Below are positions 32,879 to 44,034 of a stretch of DNA of 64,000 nucleotides, one piece after another. The position numbers and the translations under genes were made by a program. The DNA comes from Bolinopsis microptera (taxonomy: Eukaryota; Ctenophora; Tentaculata; Lobata; Bolinopsidae). Location of the stretch: positions 17,081,401 to 17,145,400 of the forward strand of contig NC_087082.1 in NCBI RefSeq assembly GCF_026151205.1. The letters are read 5' to 3'. Positions within the stretch are counted from its first letter, which is position 1. Each line of letters begins with the position of its first letter. The notes beneath the pieces were generated by a model. That model was not told the DNA's origin and made no database searches. It worked only from the letters and a program-made list of their open reading frames with translations.

Positions 32879-34280
32879 GGATTCTAATCCCAAAAAAATT
32901 TTAAACCGCAGTATTTAAAAAAAAGTGTTCCCCCTCATATTAAAATGGTCGTTACTCGTGAAACCTTTTAAAAACCCCCGAAAATTTAAAGGATATGTTC
33001 TAAGGCCCTTAAAAACTTTTTGTGTTTTGGATTTCGGGATTGGCCTTTAAAAATTTTTTTAAAAAATTTTTGAAAAACTTTGGATAAAAAATAAACATAT
33101 TTTTTAAGGGACCAAAAACAATTATCACCCCCCCCTTTTAGAAAAAAATAAAATCAAAATTTTGAGAGAAATTTCCATAAGGACCCCCTTTCCCCCTAAA
33201 AATTATTATAGGAAATTATTATTTGTTTAAGACTAAACAATTCGAAAGTTTAAATTTAAAATACCCTTTTTTAACCTATTAAATTAATTATTACCTGATT
33301 TTTTTATTTCCCCAGTTTTAATAGCAAACTTTTAAAAACCCCACCATCATGTCTTGTACTTTCATATTTCATCCATTTTTTAGCTCTTCTTTAGAGCTAC
33401 TGACCTTCCATTCTCCCTTTACAAAATTCTCTAAAAAGCTTTCATTTACCATTCGAAACTTTGTTAAAGGGAAAAGGAAATTGTTATCATTCAATTCGGG
33501 GAAAAAGTACGGCTAAATTCGGACAATCCAGCTTTTGAGCTTACAGAAAATTTTTTCATCCAATTCCTTTCATTTTTTAGGGAAAAAAGAGGGAATAAAA
33601 AAATTTCTGTATGTTGTCTTTGGGGAGCAATGCGGGGGGCATACCAACGACGTTTGGGACCAGAAACCCGCCAATTTTTCTGAAAAAGTAAATTCCTTAC
33701 CAACTAAAAGTAACATTCTTACAAGCAGCTGACATTTTGCTGTCTTTCGTTATAAGGTTTGCTGCAATTCGCCCAACAAATACATTCTTTGACGTTTTTT
33801 CAAACTTTGTATTGCTTTTAAAAACTTTAGAATCCTTTGTCAACCAGGGCACATCGAAACAAATGTGCCCTTTTGTTTACTTCTTCAAAATTGTCTTTTT
33901 CAGTTATCAACTTCACCAGAGTACAGCGCTTCAACAAAACAGCGCTGTGGTTTTGTAAATCGGATTTCTAGCGTGGGCGGGAAATTAAAAGGTATTTAAA
34001 TTTTTTTTTAATTAAAAACCCGGGCATTAAAATCGAATGTAAAATTTACCAAATATCTTTTTAAGCATTTAAAAGTAGGATTTCACTTAAAAACAGTTTA
34101 AAACTTTTACCGAAAAAAGGTTTGGGGGCAGGTTTTCAAAAACAGGACTGTTATAGGACTATCATGGAATTGGGTTTTTAATCCTTGTCCATCTTTCCTT
34201 AAGAAGCAGATTTCCGTTACAGGAAAGGTTTATGTGCCTCCCAAAGTTGGGGGTACTTTAATTTTTGGGGGCCCTTCTGA
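32879..34280 (-). pseudogene. BTB-domain gene copy C, garbled
   Basis: Collinear with copies B and D: exon 3 (about 32900-33240), exon 2 (about 33300-33985; fragments AGCTCTTCTTTAGAGCTACT and TTCAACAAAACAG match) and exon 1 (about 34100-34275; GATTTCCG-TACAGGA and GGTACTTTAATTTTTGG match). It is riddled with small indels and lengthened homopolymers, so no frame longer than about 70 codons survives. The pattern looks more like poor consensus sequence than natural decay. Function cannot be judged. Confidence 0.75.
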
Positions 34281-34954
34281 AAAATAAAGAAAATTTATAA
34301 GAAAAAGATGAATAATAAAAAAGATTATAATTTCTATTTTATTTAAATGGTCAGATGGTGTATAAAGTGGGGAACCCCCAATTACTTTAAAAATTATTTT
34401 TCAATCGGAACCCCTTTGCCCACCTCGGTGGTAAATAAAAAAGGCAAAACCAAAAATTTAACCGCAAAAAACAAAATTTGCCGGGAATGCACGGAAAATA
34501 AAAAATTCAATCTTAAGAAAATGAAAATTTAATGTTAAAATTTTCAATCATTTTTTCGTTAATTCAATACTCAAAATTTTTTAAAATGAAAGTCTTAAAA
34601 AAGTACTTATGTCAAACAAAAAATTATTTTAGGGCACCAAAAATAATTAAAATTACTTAAAAAAAAAAAATAATGGTTCCACTTAAAATTACCGGAATTT
34701 CAAAAACAAAACAAATTATTCTAAAAGTTTAATTCAAAAACACTAAAACTATTATACAAAATTGTTAGTTATTTTTTCAAAAACTGGCCATTTTTTCAAA
34801 TTTTTTAAATATTGGTTCTACTTTTATATTAAATTTAAAATTAGATTTTTTCTCGTTTTAAAAACAAAACACGAGAGATTTCAAATTGGATCTTAACAAA
34901 TAACCCCTGTTTTTTTAAAAAAGGGTTCACCATTATAATAAAAGTGTTTTTTTC
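34281..34954. other. Low-quality AT-rich tract between BTB copies C and D
   Basis: Very AT-rich with many A/T homopolymers. The bL9m fragment expected here from the other units cannot be recognised. Clean sequence resumes sharply at about 34955. Confidence 0.5.
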
Positions 34955-37900
34955 CCCTTTTTCAACCAAACCTGGTGACTATTCTCAGAACCTGGTTTGT
35001 AGTCAGTAGCAAAGTTGAAATTGAGAACTGTCACTCTGTTACACACTACCTTTAGGTGTGTAGAAGTTTTGGTTATTATCCAGTGTTTGAGTTTATCAGT
35101 TGGTACATTGTTTAGAAACTGTATATTGTAACCGCTTGGAGTACATCCCTCAATACGATAACTGTGTAATCAGTGTAGCTTGTGTTGCAAATATCGAGCT
35201 CTCTTATCTTTTGTAAATTTGCAATAAGTTCAGTTTGCTGTTACCGCGTAGTTTACCTTTGCGTGTGTACTTGTACATTACTATACAAGTACACTATGGG
35301 GGATGACCCAACTTTGACCCGATCCCAGGAGTTGATTAAGGAGTTCAACTATGATCAACAGGAAGATGTGGAAGGCTGTGTTGCACGCTGGTCCGATCAG
35401 TTAGAAAAAGACCTGCATATGGACTACCGTGAAATTGACTACGAAAGTCGTGAAAAGATCAAGACTAAGGATAAACAGACTCTGTCTAGATGGATTGTGG
35501 ATGCAGTGGACCTTGTTCGTCGGCAGAGTAGTCAGATGTATCTCTTGAAGGAGATCATCGAGTGCTTCAAGACGGAAGCACTAGCAGACAAAGAAAAGGT
35601 GATCAGACTGCAGGGCCAGCTGCTGATGCAGAAGGACGAACAACTACAGTTGCTTAAGACGTCTGTTGAGGAGACAGTCCAAACAACGGTGGAGTCAGGG
35701 ATTCAGAACTATAGTGCAGCTGTTCAACAGAACAGTGCAAGTGGTACGGTCTGCAACAGTAAAATCCTGAAGAAGGTGATGAAGAGTGTGGCTGCAGAGG
35801 AGGACAGGAGCAAGAACCTGATCGTGTTTGGGCTGAAAGAAGAGGAGGAAGAACAGCTTCCAGCGCTAGTTACCGCAGTTTTGGAGGAGATCGGGGAGAA
35901 ACCTCACTTCGAAGCGACTAGAGTCGGTTGGAAGAGGCCAGGTAGTACGGCTATCCGACCAGTCAAGATCACCGTCCCAAGCTCAACAGCGGTTCATCAG
36001 ATTCTGATGAAAACAGGGAGACTGAGGGAGACGCACAAAGATGTATGGATATGTCCAGACAGATCCAGCGAAGAACGAGCAACAAGGAAGCATCTGGTCA
36101 CTGACCTGAAGAAGAAGAGGGCGGAACAGACTCATCTCGACCACTACATCCGGTACGGGAAGGTATGTAGCCGTGATAAGAAGTCATCATGAGTTACACT
36201 CTCGGACACTGATCAGTATATGAAGGAGTGATGATTATTTTAAGAATTTTCAGACGTTATCTGTATTTAAGAGACAACTATATATTTTGAATATTTTATT
36301 ATTTGATTGTTTCACACTTTTCATATTTCATAATTTTATTACTAGGTGGAGGTGATGTTATTGAGACTTTGGGCGGCCAAAAAGCATTTGTTTTGAAAGT
36401 TGTCCTCTGTACTTGTTTCACTGACCCACGCTTTATAGCATTTATACATTTCGGCCCATTTTATATGTTTGTTCGACTTGCTGTACATTTGTATATTTGC
36501 TATTTTGTAAAAAGTTTTTTTTGTAAAAGTTTCAAATCACTGATTGGTTCTATCTCTATTAATCCAAATATATTCCCCACTACTCCCACCTTCTCCAGAT
36601 AGAGTATAACACACAACAATATAACCCCCTGACTCTGTAGTGTTAGTTATCATCTGTACTGGTTCGTAGTGTGACAGGGTGTAGTTTGTCTCAGTAACAC
36701 ACTGTATCCAACCTAGAAATAGATTAAATATTATACATGGAACACTTGATTTATACCTGTTAATAACGTGTCAATACTAGTAGTTACTACGTAACTTTTA
36801 CATACTAGGGGGGGGGGGGGGGGGGGGTCCAAGGGGAACTTGGGGGAGTTTTGGGGAACTTTTTTTAAGGGAACTTCAGGAAACCTGGGGGACTTTCCCA
36901 AAGTTCCCCAAAAAATTATCAATGAAACAAATAATTTTGGGGAATTTTGGGGAATTTTTTTTGGGGAACTTCAGAAAGTTCCCCAAAATTCCCCAAAGTT
37001 CCCCAAAGTTCCCCAAAAAACTTGCTGCAAGTATCAACAAGTAAGTTAAGATTATACCTTATAATAACATACATGTTAACATTAATGGGTATTAATGTAT
37101 ATTAGAGAAATTTTGAATAATTTTGAATAATTTTGAATAATTTTGAATAATTTTGAATAATTTTGAATAATTTTGGGGAATTTTGGGGAACTTTGGGGAG
37201 TTTTGGGGAACTTTTTTTTGGGGAACTTCAGAAATCTTGGGGGACTTTCCCAAAGTTCCCCTTGGACCCCCCATACTACTAGTAGTTTCCAATTAACGAT
37301 TACGCTAGAGTAATTTTGACACAATAGCTATGTGTAAAACTGATTACGGAGGGGGGGGGGGGGGGGGGGGGCGGGTAAAAATTGCCTAAAAATTGATTAC
37401 GTAATATGTGAACGACCCCCTGTTACATATAATTATATCATTTACCTGACTCTATTTCGTCAGTTTGATTAGCAACATCTTTACAATCCTCACCATCACT
37501 GTCTTGTACATCTTCACTACTTTCATCAACTTCTAGCTCTTCTTTAGAGCTACTTGACTCTTCAGTATCTCTCCCTTTAACAAACTTCTCTACAACCGCT
37601 TTCATTTCAGCACATTCAGAATCTTCGGTAATGGCGGCCAGGAAGTCTGTTAATTCATTTAATTCAGAAGAAAATGTACAGCTGAACTTCTGGATATCCA
37701 GCTTTTGTAACATGTACAGAGAATTATCATCCAATCCCTTGCATTTTAAGGTTGAAGAAATGTAGGATATAACAAAATTGCTGATCATGTTCAGATCATT
37801 AGCAGCAATAACTAAGGACATGTCAATCCGACGTTTGGGTAGCGCAGAAAAGCCAGCCATATATCTCTGTAAAAAGATAAATTTACCGTTACCACTGAAA

Positions 37901-38516
37901 GTAACATTCTTCACAAAACAGCTGACATACTTGCTGTCTTTCAGATTGTAATGCGCCCTGCTAGCAATCTCGCAAGCAAATAACATTTCTTTGTACGAAT
38001 TATTCTCAAACTTCAGTACGTCTGCTTTGTAAAACTTCAGACATCTCTTAGTCAACCAAGACACATCGAATACATGTGCCATTTTGTTAACTTCTTCAAA
38101 GATGTCTTTTTCCAGTTTATCGACTTCACCAGAGTACAGCGCTTCAACAAAACAGTCGACTGCTGGTTTTGTGAAATCATCCATTTCTAGCGTGGACTGA
38201 AATTGTACAGGATATTAATATATTTTACAGTTCATAACCAGACATGATTTAGAATCGAATATTCGAATTGTCAAATTTACCAAATAATCTTGTAAGCTTT
38301 GAAAAGTAGCTAATTTCACTAAATGAACAGTCTCAAATCTTTTACCTGGAACAGGTTGGTGGTGAGCTTGTCAATAACAGGACTGTTATAGGACATGATC
38401 ATGGAATTGGTTTTAATCTCTTGTCCATCTCTCAGCTTCAGAAGCAGATTTCCGTGTACAGGAGAGTTGATGTGTTCTACACCAAAGTTGGCAGGTACTT
38501 TAATTTTTGGAGCCAT
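34955..38516 (-). CDS. BTB-domain protein copy D, exon 3 split by a retroelement
   Basis: Exon 1 is 38346-38516 and exon 2 is 37446-38196. Both are open and in phase, encoding the same BTB, BACK-like and acidic linker regions as copy B (KMAHVFDVSWLTKRCLKFYK; TEESSSSKEELEVDESSED). Exon 3 starts at 36712 (GWIQCVTETNYTLSHYEPV) but is interrupted at 36537 by a 1.37-kb ORF1-only element and resumes at 35163, running to about 34955. A MITE and a G-run lie in the intron between exons 2 and 3. The C-terminal domain therefore cannot be made whole unless the insertion is spliced out; the BTB part could still be expressed as a truncated protein. Confidence 0.75.
35164..36537 (+). mobile_element. ORF1-only non-LTR retroelement inserted in BTB copy D
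   Basis: The flanks on both sides continue the BTB exon 3 sequence almost seamlessly (ATAACT at left, CACTGATTGG at right; the intact copies read ATAACTCCACTGATTGG), which fixes the insertion limits. The insert holds a 5' leader, a single ORF1 gene and an AT-rich 3' end, with no reverse transcriptase. No target duplication is evident. The leader shares AGCTCTCTTATC with the element at 45.9-46.9 kb. Confidence 0.8.
35296..36192 (+). CDS. LINE-type ORF1 protein (coiled coil plus RNA-binding-like domain)
   Basis: 298 codons from MGDDPTLTRSQELIKE, preferred over the upstream Met at 35182 because the earlier part is hydrophobic leader translation. Residues ~90-150 form a coiled coil (KDEQLQLLKTSVEETVQ). 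The C-terminal half has the order typical of CR1/Jockey-type ORF1 RRM-like domains: EEDRSKNLIVFGLKEEE, RVGWKRPG, IRPVKITVPSS, WICPDRSSEERATRKHLV. It would bind element RNA. The frame is complete and undamaged, so the element may be young. It is unlike any host gene nearby. Confidence 0.8.
   Translation: MGDDPTLTRSQELIKEFNYDQQEDVEGCVARWSDQLEKDLHMDYREIDYESREKIKTKDKQTLSRWIVDAVDLVRRQSSQMYLLKEIIECFKTEALADKEKVIRLQGQLLMQKDEQLQLLKTSVEETVQTTVESGIQNYSAAVQQNSASGTVCNSKILKKVMKSVAAEEDRSKNLIVFGLKEEEEEQLPALVTAVLEEIGEKPHFEATRVGWKRPGSTAIRPVKITVPSSTAVHQILMKTGRLRETHKDVWICPDRSSEERATRKHLVTDLKKKRAEQTHLDHYIRYGKVCSRDKKSS
36808..37271. mobile_element. MITE with G-run/C-run termini
   Basis: 464 bp. The left end is 20 G then TCCAAGGGGAACTT; the right end is AAGTTCCCCTTGGA then six C: inverted repeats. 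CATACTA flanks both sides (36801-36807 and 37272-37278). The interior is made of GGGGAACTTTGGGGAATTTT-type units in both orientations and six TTTTGAATAA repeats (37110-37170). Non-coding. It lies in intron 2 of BTB copy D. Confidence 0.85.
37351..37371. repeat. 21-base G run with a conserved flank
   Basis: Followed by CGGG, then AAAAATTGATTACGTAATATGTGAACGACCCC. The TAATATGTGAAC part is shared with the flank of the G run at 7955-8000. Possibly a ~70-bp element ending in the CCCC at about 37420. Confidence 0.7.
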
Positions 38517-39046
38517 ATAGCTGAAAACTGAGATTGAAAGTTGTAAATACAAGTATAGGTGGAGAATATATAAGTATTGGGGGAGGAAGTTCTAATTTAC
38601 CACCGATTTTGCGGAAAGAAAACAACTGTGGTAAATGAGAATTTGCAGCAAATCGGGCATGGTAAATTGGGGTTAAATAACCGTATCTTTGCGCATCATT
38701 TTTATTTTTGAAGATGAATGGATCCACATTCCACAATGTCGTAAGATTACTTATGTGTTTCTGTATCAATACAAGGAGGTCGAGTAAGCAAAACTTAACA
38801 TTGAAACAAGAAAATATAAAAAGTTCAATAAATTAATTTGCTCCACAATTTAACTTACACATCACAGTATCCAAATGAGATCAAAGTTGGAACTAAAATC
38901 AAAACCAATCTCTATAATAATATAATGTTGTGAAAGGACATGAAGCGTTTTAATAATGTCACTGGAACTGAGCAGCTGTTACCACAATATAAAACTACAA
39001 ACAATAACACTCCTCAGAAAAGAGCATGATAAGATGATCTCAGTAA
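38517..39046. other. Spacer between BTB copy D and the bL9m-like gene
   Basis: Conserved in copies A and B, including GATGAATGGATCCACA and GGAGGTCGAGTAAGCAAAAC. It should contain the promoter and 5' UTR of the BTB gene (minus strand), overlapping the 3' UTR of the bL9m-like gene. No other coding region. Confidence 0.5.
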
Positions 39047-42000
39047 TCAGGGTATAATTACCACTCTTACATTCTCCCTGTGTCTACTGTTAATCTTAAG
39101 AGACACCTCATGTTCACCACTCTTAGACAGAGTCTCACTCAACAACACATGTTTCTCTGATGGTACAAACAGGTTCAGTTCACTCCTCAAATACTCTAAA
39201 ATATCCTGTTTTGTTACCGGACCCTCAGCTTCAAACTTAGATCTCTGTAAAAGTTCCCTGAGCTCAGGATCGTTGTAGAAATGTTCGTCCTCCACCCCAT
39301 CATCAGCCTCAACCCCACTGCTGTCAGCATCAACCTCACTGTACGCGCTGACATTCTCTGTAGTAGCGAACAGAGCATACCCAGGGTTGATAACACGCTC
39401 GAACACATCATCAATACTCCACCACATCAGAGTACCTGGTGGGATGATGGGTGGGATATCCCGTGGGGGGTAGTACTCCAGTCGGGGGTTCTTAGTCTCG
39501 TACTTCATCTCTTTTATGAAGATTACAGGGAGCTCTCTCTTTTCTAGCGGGACTGCTCTGGTTAAGCTCGTCTACTACTTTGCAAGTCTCCTGGAAATCA
39601 CGTTTATCAAAACCTAGCATACTTGAACTAAAACTGTCAATAATATTTTAGTGAAATTAAACTATTTAAAGGGATCATGAAGTGTCCCCGACTTAATCGT
39701 CAAAACATTTCACATATACTATCACATAGAAACACTAATATAAGAATAGGGCTCGGAATTCCCAGATTCGTAACTTAATTATGTCGCGTGAAATCGATAC
39801 TGGAAGATCGCCCTATTTTGTTGGATTGCGGCTAACTGTCAGACACCGCAATAGAAACAGTGTTAAAATGCACATTTTTATTCATGTGCTGTGGCGCCAA
39901 TTTAATTGATAAAATCTTCAAATTAACGACACTTGATAGATTTGACTTTTATCTTTCGAAAATTGTGGTTGTATAATGTGCATAATATACACAAGCGTCA
40001 AATAATTGTCTGATAAATTTACTAGTAAAAGCTCTTACGGGCATTTTCTGCTCGATACGCTAGGGACTCCACATACATCTTTCTAGACGTACTTTTGACC
40101 GTCGAATCGATTAAACGTGGTTTTGAAATGATAAGTCTGAGTTTCCCCAGGTAAAATCGCAAAAAAAACGATTTTTGGGCCAAAAATATGCCAAAAAACC
40201 ATGTTTTTTGAATTTTTGAGCAAGTTAATTTCGTTGGCATATCAGCAAAATGTGCATAAAGATAGCTGAAACACAGCCGCACATGATGGCATTAAAATTA
40301 AGCTATTATTCCAGGATTTCTTGCTACATTCAAGTTCCATGAAGTGAGCTGCCTTTAATTGCTTGTAGGAACTAGATTAATCGCTGTACACCAAATTTAG
40401 GAAGATATGTGAAATATAATGGTTTACACCTGATGGTCATCTTGTCGGTTCAAAAAAATAACCAACATAAAACTTGTTATGGACGATTAAAATCAGGTGT
40501 TTTTACACATGTCGTATATGCTATCCTGTCACCTAGCCGCAACTTGGAAAAATGTAATTGATATGCCCCATATTATCTCAGCTTGTGAAGCAATTACGAC
40601 GGAGCTATTTTGGGATTGCGGCAGAATTACCAAGCCTAGCGCACTACCCAAGTTTCGAGTATTTTTGAAGAATTCGCAAATTTACACTTCATGATCTCTT
40701 TAACTAACTAGATAAAGTTATAAATTTTGTCAGGAGCCTTGGTTAAAAAACAAAATGCCCCTAAAAACCCTGATTAGGGTCTAAAAGATAGCCCCAAACA
40801 CCGCTCACTACGAGAAACAATACGCCCCTAAAAGATAGCCCCAAACACCGCTCACTACGAGAAACAATACACCCCTAAAAGATAGCCCCAAACACCGCTC
40901 ACTACGAGAAACAATACACCCCTAAAAGATAGCCCCAAACACCGCTCACTACGAGAAACAATACACCCCTAAAAGATAGCCCCAAACACCGCTCACTACG
41001 AGAAACAATACGCCCCTAAAAGATAGCCCTCATTACGAGAAACAATACGCCCCTTAAAGATAGCCCTCATTACGAGAAACAATACGCCCCTAAAAGATAG
41101 CCCTCATTACGAGAAACAATACGCCCCTAAAAGATAGCCCTCATTACGAGAAACAATACGCCCCTAAAAGATAGCCCTCATTACGAGAAACAATACGCCC
41201 CTAAAAGATAGCCCTCATTACGAGAAACAATACGCCCCTAAAAGATAGCCCTCATTACGAGAAACAATACGCCCCTAAAAGATAGCCCTCATTACGAGAA
41301 ACAATACGCCCCTAAAAGATAGCCCTCATTACGAGAAACAATACGCCCCTAAAAGATAGCCCTCATTACGAGAAACAATACGCCCCTAAAAGATAGCCCT
41401 CATTACGAGAAACAATACGCCCCTAAAAGATAGCCCTCATTACGAGAAACAATACGCCCCTAAAAGATAGCCCTCATTACGAGAAACAATACGCCCCTAA
41501 AAGATAGCCCTCATTACGAGAAACAATACACCCCTAAAAGATAGCCCTCACAACTAGAAACAATACACCCCTAAAAGATAGCCCTCACTACGAGAAACAA
41601 TACGCCCCTAAAAGATAGCCCTCACTACGAGAAACAATACGCCCCTAAAAGATAGCCCTCATTACGAGAAACAATACACCCCTAAAAGATAGCCCTCACA
41701 ACTAGAAACAATACACCCCTAAAAGATAGCCCTCACTACGAGAAACAATACGCCCCTAAAAGATAGCCCTCACTACGAGAAACAATACGCCCCTAAAAGA
41801 TAGCCCTCACTACGAGAAACAATACGCCCCTAAAAGATAGCCCTCACTACGAGAAACAATACGCCCCTAAAAGATAGCCCTCATTACGAGAAACAATACG
41901 CCCCTAAAAGATAGCCCTCATTACGAGAAACAATACACCCCTAAAAGATAGCCCTCACAACTAGAAACAATACACCCCTAAAAGATAGCCCTCACTACGA

Positions 42001-43219
42001 GAAACAATACGCCCCTAAAAGATAGCCCTCACTACGAGAAACAATACGCCCCTAAAAGATAGCCCTCACTACGAGAAACAATACGCCCCTAAAAGATAGC
42101 CCTCACTACGAGAAACAATACGCCCCTAAAAGATAGCCCTCACTACGAGAAACAATACGCCCCTAAAAGATAGCCCTCACTACGAGAAACAATACGCCCC
42201 TAAAAGGCATCATGTAGCCTCCAGGCTCGACAAACCCCGACAAACCCCGACAAACCCCGACATATCCCGACATATCCCGACATACCCCGACAAACGGGGT
42301 TTGTCGGGGTTTGTCGAGGGGTTTTGCCTCGGGCCCACCGGCTACATGAGGCCTTCTTGTATAGTGTTTTTCCACGTAAAGCTTGATGACTCCGTCTCGG
42401 CTTTTTGTTGGGAGACTCAAAAAAAAAAAAAAAAAAAAAAAGCCTCCAGGCTCGACAAACCGGAAAACCCGTCAAACCCCGTCAAACCCCGACAAACCCC
42501 GACAAACCCTGACAAATCCCGACAAACCCCGACGTGTCAAGATATGTCGTATCATGTCGGGCCCACCGGCTACATGATGCCTCCTAAAAGATAGCCCTCA
42601 CTACGAGAAACAATACGCCCCTAAAAGATAGCCCTCACTACGAGAAACAATACGCCCCTAAAAGATAGCCCTCACTACGAGAAACAATACGCCCCTAAAA
42701 GATAGCCCTCACTACGAGAAACAATACGCCCCTAAAAGATAGCCCTCACTACGAGAAACAATACGCCCCTAAAAGATAGCCCTCACTACGAGAAACAATA
42801 CGCCCCTAAAAGATAGCCCTCACTACGAGAAACAATACGCCCCTAAAAGATAGCCCTCACTACGAGAAACAATACGCCCCTAAAAGATAGCCCTCACTAC
42901 GAGAAACAATACGCCCCTAAAAGATAGCCCTCACTACGAGAAACAATACGCCCCTAAAAGATAGCCCTCACTACTAGAAACTGACCTGCCAGACTCGCAT
43001 AGTGACCTCTCTGTCCATCTTGTCCAGGATCCTGTGCAACAGGTTTATCCGTTGATCAATGTGGTCGAGTGGTCCGAGTATGTACCGTTTACTGTACAGG
43101 GTCCGTGACTGTAGGTACACGGTGGTGGTGGGTACTGGACGGTACGCTGGTACCTGGTGTGGTCTGTAGAGGGATGTGAGGAGGCGGCAGAGAGGTTGGT
43201 GACGTGCTATACAAGTCAT
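39047..43219 (-). CDS. MRPL9: Mitochondrial ribosomal protein bL9m-like, two-exon model
   Basis: The last exon (39047 to about 39577) reads ELPVIFIKEMKYETKNPR, then WWSIDDVFERVINPGYALFATTENVSAY, which matches the bL9 pattern of a DVV..V stretch, LIPxGxAxxATxEN and an acidic middle. The C-terminal KQDILEYLRSELNLFVPS...KINSRHRENVRVVIIP matches the C-domain (I..xL....G..V.......+...G.+.V.+.++). The proposed first exon (42986-43219, 78 codons, GTCAGT donor, phase 0) starts MTCIARHQPLCRLLTSLYR, a good mitochondrial presequence. The acceptor of the last exon is unclear: the best upstream frame (KRDFQETCKVVDELNQ) is 2 bases out of phase at a GAGAGA run near 39540. The link between the two exons is inference. 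Confidence 0.55.
39670..40699. mobile_element. TTAA-flanked MITE (piggyBac-like target)
   Basis: 1030 bp with inverted ends AGGGATCATGAAGTGT and ACACTTCATGATCTCT (one mismatch), flanked exactly by TTAA on both sides (39666-39669 and 40700-40703). A TTAA duplication is the hallmark of piggyBac-type insertion. No transposase is present. It lies between the two exons of the bL9m-like gene. Confidence 0.85.
40765..42979. repeat. 37/47-bp satellite array
   Basis: Starts with five or six copies of a 47-bp unit (GATAGCCCCAAACACCGCTC...), then changes to a 37-bp unit (GATAGCCCTCATTACGAGAA...CGCCCCTAAAA), a 10-bp deletion derivative, present about 45 times. Variants (ATTACG, ACTACG, ACAACT) occur in blocks, indicating higher-order duplication. 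The array ends exactly at the GTCAGT donor of the exon at 42986. It is interrupted by an element at 42205-42582. Confidence 0.95.
42205..42582. mobile_element. Small TIR element inserted in the satellite
   Basis: 378 bp with perfect 15-bp inverted termini AGGCATCATGTAGCC / GGCTACATGATGCCT, flanked by CCTAAA on both sides (the duplication is ambiguous because the target is repetitive). The interior has two related halves, each with TCCAGGCTCGACAAAC, runs of CCCCGACAAA and GGGCCCACCGGCTACATGA, separated by a 21-base A run. No gene. The superfamily cannot be named. Confidence 0.85.
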
Positions 43220-44034
43220 GGTATCTGGGATTATTGTTGTGGTTTTAAGTTATTGGAGATCAGTCCTATAAACATAATATACTGATTAACATAATCAATA
43301 AGATAAAGTAGATAACAAAGAGCTTGGTTAATTTTATATACAGTATAATACAGTTGTGTAGTATAATGAGATTTTTCAATTTCAGCATATTTCTCGGGGA
43401 CGACAAGTTATACACGATGAGATTCAGATTGACAATGTTCAATGTAATGCTGAAACAAAACACTGTTCTGAAATCTCAAGATTCAACGTCACAATCAAAT
43501 AATATATCAATTAAACATAAACGATATTATTTACATTTAAAACAGCTTTATCTGCAAATTTCACGTTAAACTTCATATAATATAATATTATATAGAACCT
43601 TTCATGGCATCAAATTTTAGCTTTAATAAACTTAAATTCGATCTTTGTTATTGTGCACTGATTGATTAACTTCTATTTTATTTTAAAAACAGCCGTAGTT
43701 TCATGTACACATGTACTGCACAACCCTTCATCTTGTAGCTAAGAATCTGTCAAAGTTTTCTTCCGGTTTCCACTATAAATGAACAAAAATTGAACGAAGC
43801 TGAACATACACTGCGATTGAATAACATTTATTTAAGGGGGAATAATCTGAATGATACAAAGAACAGTAAAAATGGACAAATAGATAATAGCACACACAGT
43901 CAAGCTTATCAACTTCTATAAATATCATACTATCTTCTAATCTACCCGCCCTACAATTAAAGAATTAACTGTATAATCACTAATTAGCTAATCACTAACA
44001 TCACTAATAAACTAAAAACCCCAGGATTGTGGGC
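43220..44034. other. Intergenic, AT-rich
   Basis: Lies between the divergent start of the exon at 43219 and the 3' end of GOSR2 (both minus strand). Short frames on both strands at 43266-43569 are low-complexity and unsupported. Likely holds the promoter of the bL9m-like gene and GOSR2 3' UTR. Confidence 0.45.

Noticed and set aside
35182-35295. Upstream start of the ORF1 protein
   Set aside because: Hydrophobic, Cys-rich leader unlike ORF1 N-termini; the Met at 35296 is better.
36731-37324. Pro/Lys/Phe-rich short frames
   Set aside because: Readings of GGGGAACTTTGGGG-type repeats inside the MITE.
42163-42594. Overlapping frames on both strands
   Set aside because: Lie in the small TIR element and satellite; low-complexity, no family features.
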